Of a stretch of 64,000 nt of DNA, positions 10,640-23,702 are shown piece by piece. Position numbers and translations under genes: made by a program. The notes under the pieces were generated by a model. That model worked only from the letters and a program-made list of their open reading frames with translations, was not told where the DNA came from and searched no databases. The stretch's first letter is position 1; every line of letters begins with the position of its first letter. Origin of the DNA: Sinonovacula constricta (Eukaryota; Mollusca; Bivalvia; Cardiida; Solecurtidae); contig CM017563.1 in the NCBI GenBank assembly GCA_007844125.1, positions 848,501-912,500 on the forward strand, written 5' to 3'.

Positions 10640-13600
10640 ACAGTTGTATGAACACATATTCCAACGGTGGACATCCACCAAACAAGATACGTCCCTGGTT
10701 GTACTGCTGCTAAAGTCTGTGCCTACAGGAATTGAAATATATCTCAGAAAATTGCTGCATTTTCCCCAATTAACCGAATATTCAACGTACTAAAAAATAA
10801 ACTCATTTGGCAACCATCATGCAATTTTTATAGGATCGTTTGTTTTTTAAAATGCTTATAACTTTTCTAAAAATGTTGATAGAAGTATAAACAAAAGACT
10901 TATTGACTGGTCTTTTGGTTAAGGCTATCATTAAGCTAAGATTTAAAATAATTATGCAAATTAGTTCTCATGATTATTCAAAACCCTTTATTCTGAGCTT
11001 AAACTGTGCACTTTAACACTAAATAAATTTTCGGTCGTTATTAGATTTGTTGCATTTTTTTCTTCCTTCTTTCATACCGCTACTATTACATAGAATATCA
11101 AACATTCAACTAAAATTCTTTCTGAGTGTAGATGAAATTTTCTAGTAATTGTTCTATTAGTGATTTTATGATACACCTTCAAATCCTTATAAACTTTGCA
11201 ATAATAATTTATTGAAATGGAATAGGGTTAAACGCTTAAAATTGTTTTTGTTAAGTGAATTAACAATTTATCCGATTTTCTTAATGAATGAAGTACATAA
11301 TTTTCTTGACTTTATCTTTAAGGTTAAGATAATGGGAACTGCTATTTTTTATAAGTCTTATCAATTCCTTTCAATTTCAAGTTCACTTTATATTGACATT
11401 TGATATTGTATTATACTCTTTTAAGACATTTATTGCCATATGTTTACCATGCAGGGTTGTTAAATCTGTATCTTTTGTTAATATCAAATGCGATGCATGT
11501 TCTTTAAGCCAACAGTGTGATACATTGATATGTCCAACATTGCAAAACATTTGTGGACAACTCCTTTGCACGTTTTAGGGAATCCTTCCACGATATTTCC
11601 TAGTAGATTTGCAAAATCATATCTATTTATGCAACAAACATGTCATTTTATATTGGAACAATGTTACATTTACCCCCTTTCATTGTCTTATCCTTTGGCT
11701 TTGGAAATTATAAAGCTCAAACTGCAACAGGAGTTTATAGACTGAACAATTTATTTGATGCTAATGCCGTGTAACATGAAACAATAAATTTGAATGGTTA
11801 TGCTTCAATTTTCTTACTTATTGAAAATATTTGCCGCATGTCAACATCATCTCACATTTAGCATCAATGCTGGCTGTTTTCTGCTATAAGAATGCAGGGA
11901 TTCATTCTATCAGAAAACAATTCCTAGCTGAACAATGTTAAGATTGTTTTGTGATGTTCAAGTCAGTTATGGCATCATTTCTATCTTATCGTTCGGATAA
12001 CATCATTTTAATTAATGACAACTATAAAATGTATACGTTTTCTGTAATCTAGAAATGTATCCATATAAAATTCAACCAAGATAACGTGACAATTTTATAT
12101 TTCATTTTTTTACAATTATTTCACAAGCAAAATTAAAAGTTTTGGACTACTGTATTATTACCAAACTTCTGCAATATCGGCTGTATAAATTAAATGTTAT
12201 GTCTCAAGTGATTGAATAATGAATAACCGAGTTATTGCAAGTGGAGGTCAGGCAGTTTCGTGTGCTCATTTATAACAATATTGAGTTTATATCCAGCATT
12301 GGGCTTAAAACCCTCAGCCCCGACGTCCCCAGAATGTTCAACCTTACAAGTATAGAAATACACTTTTGCTGGACATTTAAACTCTGGTCATTTATGCAAA
12401 TCATCAGAGGGCTCTATGTTCTAGAAACATATCTGGGTGCCACTGTGATATGCTTACTCAAACTGTCAGAATATTAAATAAATTAAAATTTAATAAATGC
12501 ATCATGCTCGAAATGTAGATGTGACACTATCTGGGGATACCAGATACTGATTTCAGTTACTAATCTCAGTTGTTGAACACATTATGGAACACCAGGTATA
12601 ACAGTACTTTGTTAATCAATTGCAATGCTATCAATTCTTTATAACAAGGAACATCTTCACCTAAAGTGCAAACTTTAATTTTCTGAAGCATATGCCAAAT
12701 AATTTGCTAGTAAATCTTCTTTTCACTTGTGTCAATACATGCACAGTACAACTTGACCAAATTTGGTTAGGATATTTAGGTTAACCTTAGAGTAATTAAT
12801 TGCTCATTTTTTATTCTGTAGAATTTGCAATGAAAATTCGAAGAATAATGAAATTTCCGTAGAAATTAAATACAAAGTTGTAAAATATCGAAAAACAGAT
12901 CAATTAATACAAAACTTGAATCAACTTGTGTTAGGCTAAGAGAGGTGTCTAACTTTTTAAATTGTTCAGTTTGTTTGAATATGGCTTTTAAATGAAATAA
13001 AATCTAATCAATTTTTCGAAATTAAGATCTATTTTTAGATTCTTATTAAGATATATGAATATTCATGTTGGCTAATTTGCATCATTATTAATTTCAAAAC
13101 TAAGTTTAGTGATAGCATCCACCCTAGGAACGATACAAAAATACTCTTCAATGTTATTGATAGTTATAAGCAGACTTCTAGCTAAATTATGCACTAAGAT
13201 TGAATGTGCAAAATTTCGATGATATAATGAACCAAATCATATGAAACCGTAATATCCTCGTTTATACATTATATTAAAAAACACCACCACACACAGAAGT
13301 GGAATCTGAGTAGTTCTTTGAAACCACTTCATTATCAACAACTCGCCACGCATTGATGTTCAATAATACTAGCGGAACGTATTCATTGCTTGTAAAATCT
13401 ACACATTTATAAAAGTATTATATCTTATACACTTTATATTTGACTAAATTTGAAAGGAAAAAGAATGAATCAATAAGGATGCTGTCATTACAGTTTGATA
13501 GTACTTTTGATTATTGACAAATATATGCATACAATACTGTTGTCTTTTAAAAACTTGTTAAATTAAAAGACTTATTTGTTGTCATTGTTCACCGTTCTTG

Positions 13601-14045
13601 AACAGATATTGATCTTTTTATTTTTTTTTGTATTGTTTTATAAGTTTATTTAACGATCAGAATGTACATATTATATATTAAAAGTTATTATAAGAATACC
13701 ATGAAGAACTAGTATAAAGGAAATATCAAAATAAAGTTTCACGTTAAAATTTTATTTTTACATGCAGTTATTTGTATGTGTACATACACAATAAAACGAA
13801 AATAAAAATGTCATTAAAGCTAAAGTCTGATTGTTGATAATTGATTATCACATTTAAAGTATTTTTGACGGGTGATCCTTGATCATGAAAAAGGGTAAAT
13901 GCAATTGCTATTCTGCCAGTATGTTGATTGTTCCGCTAATAGATTTTAAAGTCACTTTTTGTGAAATCAATGAATATTTTAATTGGGCATTTTTTCTTGG
14001 TGGTGGCAAACTTCAGAAGGATCAAAGAAAATGTGGGTATTTTTT
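10640..14045. other. Long AT-rich stretch with no recognised gene
   Basis: Unique-looking AT-rich sequence. The few frames of 60-80 codons show no domain, no repeat structure and no convincing splice-bounded exon. Intergenic or intronic sequence is the most likely state. Confidence 0.4.
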
Positions 14046-14049
14046 GTCA

Positions 14050-15595
14050 AAGTTTGGTTGTCGTTAAAGCAGGTGAACAGTTGACGCAATCGTTGTATAA
14101 AATGCGATAATACAAAAGATTCTTAATAAGGGCGATCGTTTTTATTGTGCATTTGTTGACTTGAAAAAAAGGCGTTTGATAGTGTATATCTAAATGGCTT
14201 ATGGTTTAAACTGTTCAAATTAGGGATCAATTTGAAGAAAGAAAACTGAAAATAATAAAAAGGATGTATAATGATGTAAAGTGTTGTGTAAAAGGGTCAC
14301 CATATAATTCAATTTTTTTTCGACTGTGCTGTTGGCTTAAAACAAGGTGAAGTACTTTCCCCAATTTTGTTTTTGTTCTTCATCGAAGATATTGACAAAT
14401 TTCTCAATGGGGGTAATTCAGATCTTACCACCGAAGATATGTTTTAAATGGTTTTACTATTTGCAGATGACATGTGTATTTTGGGTAAGAGTCCTCAAGA
14501 TCTTCAAAAAACTTAGATTAACTATTCTTGTATTGTACAAATGGCAATTAGAAGTCAACTCTGCAAAAACAAAGATTGTTGTATTTAGAAAGCGTGCAGG
14601 CTTAAGAGACGTTGAATTATGGAACTATGACGGTCGTACTCTTTAAGTCGTCAATGATTTTAATTATCTTGGGACTGTGTTCAACTACACAAGCACTTTT
14701 TATAAAATCATTAAAATCTACATTAATAGGAAAACGGTTGAAAGCATTAAACCTATTATGCTACAAAGTTAAGTCATACCCACTGAGTTCTAAAGTTCTC
14801 TGCCAGTTATTTGATGCTTCGTTGGTAGCATAATAAGTTATTTTTGCGAGGTCTGGGGCTTTGGCAAATCTTAGCAGATCGAAAGAATTCACCTAAAGTC
14901 TTTTAAGAGTATTATTTGGGTTAAATCATCTACTCCTAGTATCTGTATATACAGCGAATTTGGGAGCTATCCATTGGTATGTTCGTATCATGAAATACTG
15001 GTGTAAACTTGTTAATACTGATGTCTTACTATCTACGATATATAGAAACATGTTAACTGACAGTGCATATGGACTAAAGAATTGGACTACACAAGTAAAA
15101 ACCATTCTCGATAGCCATAGATTTTCGTTTGTATGGGAAAATCCTTTTTGCTGTCAACTAAAAATCATTTACATTCAGTTAAAAACTAGGGTTATCAATT
15201 CATTTGTACAACAATGGTATCATGAACTTAACAATAGTAATTCCTTTTACTGTATAAACATTTTAAGCCCACGTTCGGGCTCGAGAGTTACCTAAATACT
15301 CTACCAAAGTCCTTTAGAAGCATATTAGCCCAATTCCGCCTTTCTTCTCATGACCTAAAATAGTTACTGGCAGGTATGGTAGAAACAGGGAAGAAAGACA
15401 TTTGCGGATTTGCAGTCTTTGTAACAGACATGTGATTGAAGATGAATACCACTTTATATTGGTCTGTCTGTATTTCTTGACTACCGTAATTATATATGAA
15501 TCAGTACTATTATAATAGACCATCAACCTTTAAATTTACTGAACTGTTTAAAATAGAAAACACATCAAAATTAAGTTATGTAAATACATCAGGGA
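14050..15595 (+). pseudogene. Degenerate LINE reverse transcriptase
   Basis: Spread over all three plus frames are the core motifs of a non-LTR reverse transcriptase. GDRFYCAFVDLKKAFDSVY (14129-14190) carries an extra G in the codons for KKAFD. LKQGEVLSPILFLFFIEDID (14338-14396) is the QG..LSP..F block. LLFADDMCILGKSPQDLQ (14456-14510) contains the catalytic A-D-D. NSAKTKIVVFRK and FNYLGTVFN follow. The C-terminal region is best preserved at 14960-15295 (IMKYWCKLVN, NWTTQVKTIL, FSFVWENP). It ends near 15430-15480 with CNRHVIEDEYHFILVC, a Cys/His tail common in molluscan LINEs. Several frameshifts and stops make it inactive. No endonuclease or ORF1 was seen next to it. The clade (RTE, CR1 or other) is not assigned. 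Confidence 0.85.
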
Positions 15596-15794
15596 AACAT
15601 TAATCTGACGCAAATCTTTACTAACATGTTAGATATGTGACATTAAAATACAAAGTGTATATTTAAGTTTAAACGTTACAATTTCATTTTTTTGCTTTTG
15701 CTGGTTTTCCTCACTCATTTTTGTTATATACCTATTTTAGTATAAGATGTGATTTATTGTCCTGGAGTTTCAACCTATATAAATATGCTATCCA

Positions 15795-15938
<144 letters not shown>

Positions 15939-16609
15939 CTGACTAACCAATGATTACGTGACAAACACCTTTATAACTGTTCATTGTATTATGATGGCGA
16001 GAGACTGAACACAGTCTAAGCCTAAATAAAATATTTTCTTTTTTGTTCCCTATTTTGCTGAGGTGTCTTGGAGTTATGCGAAAGCTGGATTTCACGCACA
16101 CAATATTGGCCCTGTGTGACCTCTCGAGGTCAGCAATTCATGCGGAAGTGCGTGTAAAGAACACATATGTCTAAGGAGACAGGACGTGCCAACCGTGTGC
16201 TTCACATGTTCACATTAATATTGTTATCTATTTAAACTGATTGTTCATAATATTGTGTTATTCAAATAGACATGAAATGCAGATGCATGAATGACAGGGA
16301 TGGACCCAGGGAGGGGAATGGGAGATGCATTCCCTTCTGTCTTCTCTTTTACTTGATTTGGTGGGGATGCATCCCCCGACCAACGAGGTAAAAGGTTAGA
16401 GTTGTGAAAACATATACATTCAAGCTCAAAAGTACTCTATATATATATATTAGTTTTTTTCTGAGATAAATATTTGTATCTATGTTTAAAAAGTGATGCT
16501 GACAGATGTGTAAATGCATTTGTCACAATTCCTTTTATAATGCTTAAACAGATTAAACACTACTAACTAAAGTGTTCCAATGAACAGAATATTAACCTAC
16601 TAGTAAGCT

Positions 16610-16629
16610 GGGGGCGGGGCGGGGTGGGC
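16610..16629 (+). other. G-quadruplex-capable G-rich motif
   Basis: Four G runs separated by single bases (GGGGGCGGGGCGGGGTGGG) fit the G3+N1-7 quadruplex pattern with very short loops. It lies at the left edge of the 147-bp array at 16630. Confidence 0.6.
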
Positions 16630-17302
16630 TATATATGTGGTCTTTAGTGTGTTTACAAGCTTATCTGAGATTTCAAACGTGACCCAATAACAATGTCATC
16701 TAAGATTTTATGCAGACAAACATTCTGACCAAGTGTGGTGAAGATTGGGCTGTAAATGTGGCCTCTAGTGTCTTCAGAATATTTTTCAAAGATCTGACCT
16801 ACTTACCTACTTTTTGATCCCATGTGACGCAGTTACGAACTCCTCTAAGATTTAATGCAGGCAAACATTCTGACCAAGTTTTGGGAAGATTGGGCCAAAA
16901 CTGGACCTCTAGTGTGTTTACAACTTTTTTTCTAAATTTTGACCTAGTGACCTACTTTTTGACCCCACGTGACTCAGTTACAAACTCCTTCAACATTTCA
17001 AGCAGACTCACATTCTGACCAAGTTTGGACTATAAATGTGGTTTCTAGTGTGTCACAACTTTTTTCTGAAATTTGAACTTTTGTCCTACTCTTGATCCCA
17101 GGTGACCCATTATTGAATTTATTCAAGATTTCATGCAGACAAACATTCTGACTAAGTTTGATGAAGATTGAATAAAAACTGTGGCCTCCGGCGTGTTCAG
17201 AAGCTAAATTGTTGACGCTTCACGATGGACGACAGATGCCGGACGAAAAGGTATAAGAAAAACTAACTTTGAGCACGTTGTTCTCAGGTGAGCTAAAAAG
17301 TC
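16630..17302 (+). mobile_element. 147-bp array with Helitron-like 3' hairpin end
   Basis: About four 147-bp units (GACCTACTTTTTGACCCCAC type) are followed by a unique end: TTGTTGACGCTTCACGATGG, ACGACAGATGCCGGACG, then an imperfect hairpin GAGCAC-GTT-GTTCTC, then AGGTGAGCTAAAAA. A hairpin a few bases before a CTAA terminus is the Helitron/Helentron 3' signature. This is the only complete 3' end of this family in the window. Confidence 0.6.
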
Positions 17303-18574
17303 GGCTCTTTACGCAATTACTCAACTCCCTTTTTTACAGTGACATCTGGTTCGAGTGCGCTACCAGCGAGCCACGACAAGAAGCACACAGTTGAACTTCG
17401 TTATCTCAATGTCGCTGGGACCTGGCGAAATACTTTGACCTAAAAGAACTTTGAGATATCAAATTTTATGTAAGAGTGTGTATGATAAGTGAATTTTAAG
17501 ATTATTTACTACATGCTTTTTGTATATTCTGTATATGTCTAATTGTATGAAATCCTATGCGTTTAATAAAAATGTTTTAATTTTATCTATTTGTAACATA
17601 AAACAGCTTGTAAGGTGTGGCCTTCAACTTTCTTTTCTCTCCTTGACCCTTGACTGATCCACTGGCTTGTGCACGTGGGAAGCCAATGTTAACTGATCTA
17701 TGATGTCATGTTCACACTTTGCCACGCTGTCGCGTGACAAGAGTTGGCGGCGACATTGATATCCAAAGCAAGCGAGTCGGATTAGTAAAGAAAACATAAT
17801 CAGGGGCCCAGCAGTCACTTTGAGTTAAAGGGGAATGCAGCTCAACCATCAATGTAGTCGAAATCAAGAACAAAATGACGTCAAAACTGCTGATAATGCA
17901 TTCTTTCTATTAAAAGGTTTAGTATCAATACATTTCTGGAAGGTACAGAGTCTGTTTAACATGGTAAACAATAATTAATCTTAATGACATTTTATTATGA
18001 TAGGTCGGGAACATTTGAACACAACACTGATGCTGAATCTCAATAAAATATGTGACTGAATAATCCAATGCTATGTAAGCCTTAATGTGGTGCCCTGCAT
18101 CAATTATAATTACGAATGAGAACCACAAATTGTACAACGTACAGGCTCAGATCTAGATTTTTTAAGACTGGGGTTGGGGGTGGGAGTGGGGTGGGGGTGG
18201 GTTGATTGGCGTGGATACCTGGGAAAAGATCCTCGCATACAAATTGAGCTTCTAGAATGTTCTGCAGTGTATCTCTGACCAAGATGTATCCTTAATTGGT
18301 TCATTAACATTACTCTCAAACTTAGAAAGGCGAAGACATAAAACTTGAGCAACAAAACTGTGTTTTTACTGGTTCCAGTTTTTCCCAAATAAGTATGCTC
18401 AACTAGGCAAACACATTCTTTCATTTTAATTGGAGCATATAATGCAGTTATGTTACATGTTTTGGCTCTGTTTTCCCATCAATTGCATTTGCATATTTGG
18501 CAAGAAATTAAAAGGTTTTTGAATTAAATTTTAGCAACCCATTATCATTATAGCATCATTCAGTTTTGTCGTGG
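17303..18574. other. Stretch without recognised gene; one G-rich tract
   Basis: No gene seen. The plus strand at about 18170-18203 holds GGGGTTGGGGGTGGGAGTGG and further GGGG runs, another quadruplex-capable tract. The proline-rich frame opposite it is an artefact of the C-rich strand. Confidence 0.45.
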
Positions 18575-18765
18575 AAGACACTAACCAATGTCTGTGTAGA
18601 ATCACCAATGCACTGCAAGTCAGCTGGAAGACCATCACACATTAAGTCCTTCGCCCCGGATGGGACTCATACCCACGCGTGTCGCGTTCTAATCGGGAAA
18701 AGAACTTTTGTATTGGTAGGTGTTCTAGCGGTGAGCTATTAGTTCTAACCAGTCATTCTGCATGG
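18575..18765 (-). mobile_element. tRNA-derived SINE, minus strand
   Basis: On the minus strand GGTTAGAACTAATAGCTCACC (about 18765) resembles an A box, and GGGTATGAGTCCC a B box 60-70 bases on. The 3' body (TGCAGTGCATTGGTGATTCT, ACACAGACATTGGTTAGTG) is shared with the copies at 29295-29455 (plus) and 37325-37405 (minus), which defines a family. Confidence 0.55.
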
Positions 18766-18769
18766 TCTC

Positions 18770-20160
18770 ATCTACCAACAATAAGCTGAACCTTGCCGAT
18801 ATGATTACAAGTGTGTAGATGAACTATAATGCAAGGGGCCATCATAGCCCTATATTGCTCAACTAAGTGACATTTAGCCTTGGTGTCTATGCTTTTTGAC
18901 AGATCAGAATTCGTTTAACGACCTTGATACAAGGCCACCAAAGGGATACATAAATCAAATATCAAAGCTCTAGCTTTGTTTTCCCATAAATAGATTAAAA
19001 AATGGCCACGGATCAAGACCTTTAGAACAATGTTGATACAAGGTCACCTAAGGAACTTGTGTACGACTCTACGACCTCTTAGTTTCTGACAAAAATATTT
19101 TTTTTTTAAGTTTTCCTATATAGCCTTATACGGAAAATGGCCGCACCCCTGGTGGCCATGCATTTTGACCGATCAGAACAATCTTTATTGACGGCCACCC
19201 ACATTATCCGCAAGTGCATTGGCTCAAATCCTTATTGTTCTAATTAATTAAGATGTATGTATTGTGTCAAAGTTTTTATTTGTTTGTTCCCATGGCCAGT
19301 TTTCAATCTAGGAGCCAGCTATTTCGTACCCTTGACAGGCCCGGATCCAGAGGTTTTCAGCTGGGGGCCGAAGACCGAATATGACATTGGGGGGGGGATG
19401 GTTTTATCAAACTGACTCTGAAAGTCTGAAAATGGGAAGACACAGCAATTCAGCAACATAACTTTGTTCTTGAAAACTGTTTCAAATTCTTTCAAAGATA
19501 TACCGAAATAGGCAATCACTAACTTCCCTTCGAGTTGGAACGTAAAATACAGTTAGATGACATTTGTAGCTTCGTTTTTCAATCGATCGTCGTTTGCATA
19601 TATTGGGAAGACAATAATAAAAATAAACTATATTCTATCCTAGCGCAGTTTTTACCGAACAGCCATTGTAGTATCTTTGGTTATTATGTTTTGCAGATAT
19701 GCATCAATTTTGCCTGAATTTAGATTTCTGTTGGCTGTAAGAGAACGAATTGTACACAATTTCGATGTAGAGTTTTTTTTTTGAAGTAACAACTAAAACT
19801 CGTTTTATAAAAATACCAAAATTTCCAGTGGAGCCTTCATTAAATAGTGTGACAAACAAAACGTACTGATTTGCCGCGAAGTCTTTATTAGATGTTGGGC
19901 CAGACAAAATACAACTATCAGTAATTATTGTAGAACAAACAAAATAACAAAGGAGTTTCGACATATCAAACAAGCAAAGCGTTTATTAAAACTGTTACCA
20001 AAAAAAAATAGATTGTGCACACATCGTCAAACTACCGTCGTGTTCCAGTACACTGCTCATTTAGATGTTAGAAGAAAAAAAAAACATTATTACAATGGCC
20101 AAAGCAGATTGTATCTGTGTTTGAAACAGCAAAATTATTTGACAACGAAAACTACACAAA
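18770..20160. other. Stretch without recognised gene
   Basis: Short poly-G at 19388-19398 and AT-rich unique-looking sequence. No frame here has a domain or convincing exon boundaries. Confidence 0.4.
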
Positions 20161-20163
20161 TTG

Positions 20164-20290
20164 TTAAAGGTGGTATCCAGTAGCTGGCCTATATCTAATA
20201 TATGTAACAATATCTTATCTCTGTTTGAGGGTTCTGTACATGATTTCTGCAGAGAAATAAAAATCATATTACAGTCTTAGCTTTTATGTT
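20164..20290 (+). mobile_element. Left end of a TTAA-type MITE
   Basis: TTAAAGGTGGTATCC followed by GCCTATATCTAATATATG and TAACAATATCTTATC aligns with the left end of the complete copy at 44893 and with the minus-strand end at 59836. The right end was not found, so the copy is truncated or too diverged to see. Confidence 0.6.
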
Positions 20291-20524
20291 CAATAGTATC
20301 TTAAGTTTAGCGCAGTAAAACTCGTTTATCAACACTTAAATGTTCATTCTAATCAAGTCAAGTTGACGTTTCGTATCGTCGAGAAGACATCTCGTACACC
20401 GCGGTCGGTCATCTCGTAACCCGCCAATAGATTAGACAGGGTCGGTATGATAGAGCGATAATTTGGGTGTACAAAGGTTGATATGTGTACTCTAATGCAT
20501 ATAGGCACTTCTAACAGCCTTGCT

Positions 20525-20620
20525 GTTGAGTTAACCCTTTAGCGACGTGGTTAAGTCCCCGCCTACCGAACTAATGGTCCCGTGTTCGAACCCAATTAGG
20601 GACAGAAGTTTTTTCCTCCC
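20525..20620 (+). mobile_element. tRNA-derived SINE head
   Basis: CCCTTTAGCGACGTGGTTAA resembles a pol III A box, and GTGTTCGAACCCAATTAGGG a B box about 45 bases later, with CCCTTTAG and TTAGGG able to pair. This looks like a degenerate tRNA head of a SINE and not a functional tRNA, because no plausible anticodon arm folds between the boxes. Confidence 0.45.
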
Positions 20621-21469
20621 AGATCTACTTTACCTCTACAAGCTCTATAAATGCTGTGAAAAAACTGCATGACCTTTTTGAGGAAATATTGCGGTACCAC
20701 CACTCTTCTTCGAATTGAGATTTAAATTAAGTATAAACGAGGTGGGGTGAGCGCAATCTATAACAATCTATACAAAAAATAATTACATTTAAGCATAAAA
20801 CCCCATTAACATAGTCACGGCCCGTTAGTCAAAATTTCGTTCACTTCCGGATTCCGTTCACCTACAGTGAAATGTTGCTTACAACTCTTACATAGCAGGG
20901 AATTGTTTGACCCATGGTGTGACGACGAATGAATTTTTTCACCCTCGCCTTTCACCTATAGGTAAATGGCGAGCACATTATATCATGAAGATTATAGTAA
21001 TGGCTTAATGATTTAGTGTTTTGATGGGGGAGGGGGGGGGGGGATGTAAGCGGTAGGTCCTCATGTTATTTGGCTTTTCTTATGTTTTCTTAACATGTTA
21101 TTATTATTTTCCTTATACAAATTAGGTCCTTTTTTCTGATCGAAAGTTCAGCAACTGAAAAAGCTATGATATAAATTGTGTGATCTGAATCACAGCTTAA
21201 ACGTTCATTATAAGATACTGAAGATTAAAAATTTATTGTATTTTATATCACAGCTAATCGACCTATAATGGTCTACCACAGGCTCTGGAAGTTTAAAATT
21301 CTATATTAGATATCTTATGTTTATATCTAACTATCTATGAAATCAATGATAAAAACGTGTATGTCTTAATGATTATCTTCTTACCTTTATGTTATCGTTG
21401 GGGCAGCCATAATCAACGGTCGTTTTTCCTTAAGCTCCTATACACGCTATCCCCTTTTTTTCAGGGGGC

Positions 21470-21510
21470 GGCATCACTTATCTCGTGTGACGTCACAACA
21501 TCCGGCCTGA
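21470..21510. promoter_or_regulatory. Palindromic CRE (TGACGTCA)
   Basis: GTGTGACGTCACAACATCC contains a full palindromic cAMP-response element in a locally GC-richer segment (21470-21560). No transcript start or gene could be tied to it, so it may be a chance match. Confidence 0.2.
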
Positions 21511-22289
21511 CCTAAAAGCGTCTCGAAGTCTCCCGTAGCTTCCCGAAGTGCCTCAATGTTACATTTTTCGGGACTACTCGCCTATTTCTACGACATAATA
21601 TCGGATGCAGGGGTGGGAAACGAAAATGTCCGCTAGAAGTAGTGCCCATGACAATTTTTTTTTATATTTTAATGTAGATTCTTTTGTTTTATGGCTGTGT
21701 TTGCTTAATTAGGATAATCTCATGCAATTATGTGCAAAATAAAGCTTAAACAATGTAGACTTATGAAAATGCATATAACTGCACACCTATGCCTATAATT
21801 ATGGACTGATTTATTTAGACAGGAACTGATTATCAATCGGAACATCTCGGATAATTCACGAATCATCTCTCAGATAACCTCGGCCATTTCCTTAAATGGG
21901 ACTACTTTTGTGATAGACGTCAAAACAAAGATGGAAGCTCGGATGACTGCTCACTACAGTACGATGCCTGTAAAACTTCAATTTGTGGCGGCTTCAAATT
22001 TAAATAATTCAATTTTAATTAACCCAGCGCAGCAGACACACAGCTGTCAAACGATGGCATTGTTTATGTTTTGTGCGAACTAAATTTTAGGCCTATTCTT
22101 CTACCGACTTCCGGCGAACAAAACGATCGTGATTTCAGTAAATATTATTGCACCAGGTACATCCGATGGATGATTGTCCCGAAGACGGAATTACCCGAGG
22201 AGTTCAGATTGACTGATCATTTCATTGAAAATGTGCGAGTTTACGGTCTATGTGTAGTATATTCGCTGTATTGAGTGTGTAATCTTACA

Positions 22290-23145
22290 TTGCTTAATCG
22301 TTTCAAAGTTTACTTTTGCTTTCACTATTTCTGTGCGCAATAATAATTAAACGCATATACAATTTAAATTCACACGGGCCGATTGAGAAGTGCGTGAAAC
22401 TAACTTAATCACTTCACTGCTTTGATTTCACAAAGACCGGTGCAACAATGTAAAGTACATTTGAGAAGTGAATTGAAACAACCAGGATAGCAAGCACATT
22501 AATAAAACGGAAATTTGTAAGTCATGGTCAGGATATGTGGCAGTGAGTTCCTATGAAATAAAGAAAAAGTCATGTTAGAACAAATGCTGTGCGGAACTGT
22601 TTGGCCCTAACGAGAGTCAGGGCTGGACATAAATAAGTATCCGATTGATTTTGACAAGTAAACATTTTGTTCGGCAAAATAAAACAACATTCTATTTGTC
22701 CGATCTGTAGAGATAATTTTAAATGTGCTACTGTACATCTATAACAATTTCAAATTTCTTTCAACATTTCCGAGCGCCATACTAGTTAAAAGAAAGGCTG
22801 TATGGAGTATTTGCCTCTGGCGCGAGTCAGGGCGCGAAATAAACAATTATCCGATTGATTTTGACATGTAAAAAATTTGTTCAGCAAAGTAAAGCAACAT
22901 TCTACTTGTCCGAACTCTAGACATGATTTTCAGTGTGTAACTGTACATCTCTTAACAATTTCAAAAATTACTTTTCACTAATTCCGAGCGCTATACTAAT
23001 AATATAGCAATACAATTTCCAAACATGCGCTCCGGTTGACAGGTGCGTGAAATCTACGTAATCCCTTTGCTGTTATTATGTCACAGAGACCGGTGACATA
23101 ATGGAAAATGCACATGAAAGGTTTAGCTTCATAACAACAGAGAAC
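22290..23145 (+). repeat. Nested tandem duplications (about 210 bp and 670 bp)
   Basis: CCGATTGATTTTGACA occurs at 22641 and 22851 within two copies of a 210-bp unit (GAGTCAGGGC, ACATTCTA.TTGTCCGA, CTGTACATCT, CATT..CCGAGCGC.ATACTA). Flanking sequence at 22300-22480 (GTGCGTGAAA, ACAAAGACCGGTG) recurs at 22965-23140 (GTGCGTGAAA, CACAGAGACCGGTG), so a larger unit has also been duplicated. No coding signal. Confidence 0.7.
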
Positions 23146-23702
23146 ACATTAAACATTATTGTAACCAATAGGATAGTAAGCGCAAATATTAATATAAAGA
23201 CATCGGACATTGTTTAGATATGGTGCATATATCGCAATGATTGCTGACAAAATAAATTAAAGAAAACATTTCCTTAGTTCATACAACTTATTTGATTGTG
23301 CGAACATGTGAATATAAAATTAATTTGTCCAAAAGATCCGGTGCTACAATATTAATAATTGAACCCGTAGTGAGGAGAACAGTGTATACCGTGAATGTTC
23401 GTCAATAGCATTCCAATTTTAAACACACAGCCGTAAATAAAGTAAATGTACCACTTTAGCATAATCGCATAAATCAATTTGCTATATAATCATTTCTAAA
23501 GATGACAATGTCGCGTGTTAAGATCAAACCATTAATCAACAAGGAATGTAACTCATCATACTTCGCAAGTGCATTTGTTAACAGACTTGTTTACCTTAAA
23601 CCGTACGAACACACGCAGCAGACGTTATTTACAGCAAGTCGGATGACCCTAATAATTTATATATACAGTATAATAATGTATATATAAATATAGATATCTT
23701 AC

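Noticed and set aside
10403..10793. Frames of RERERE/VCVCVC/HTHTHT type on both strands
   Set aside because: Direct translation of (AG)n and (GT)n microsatellites.
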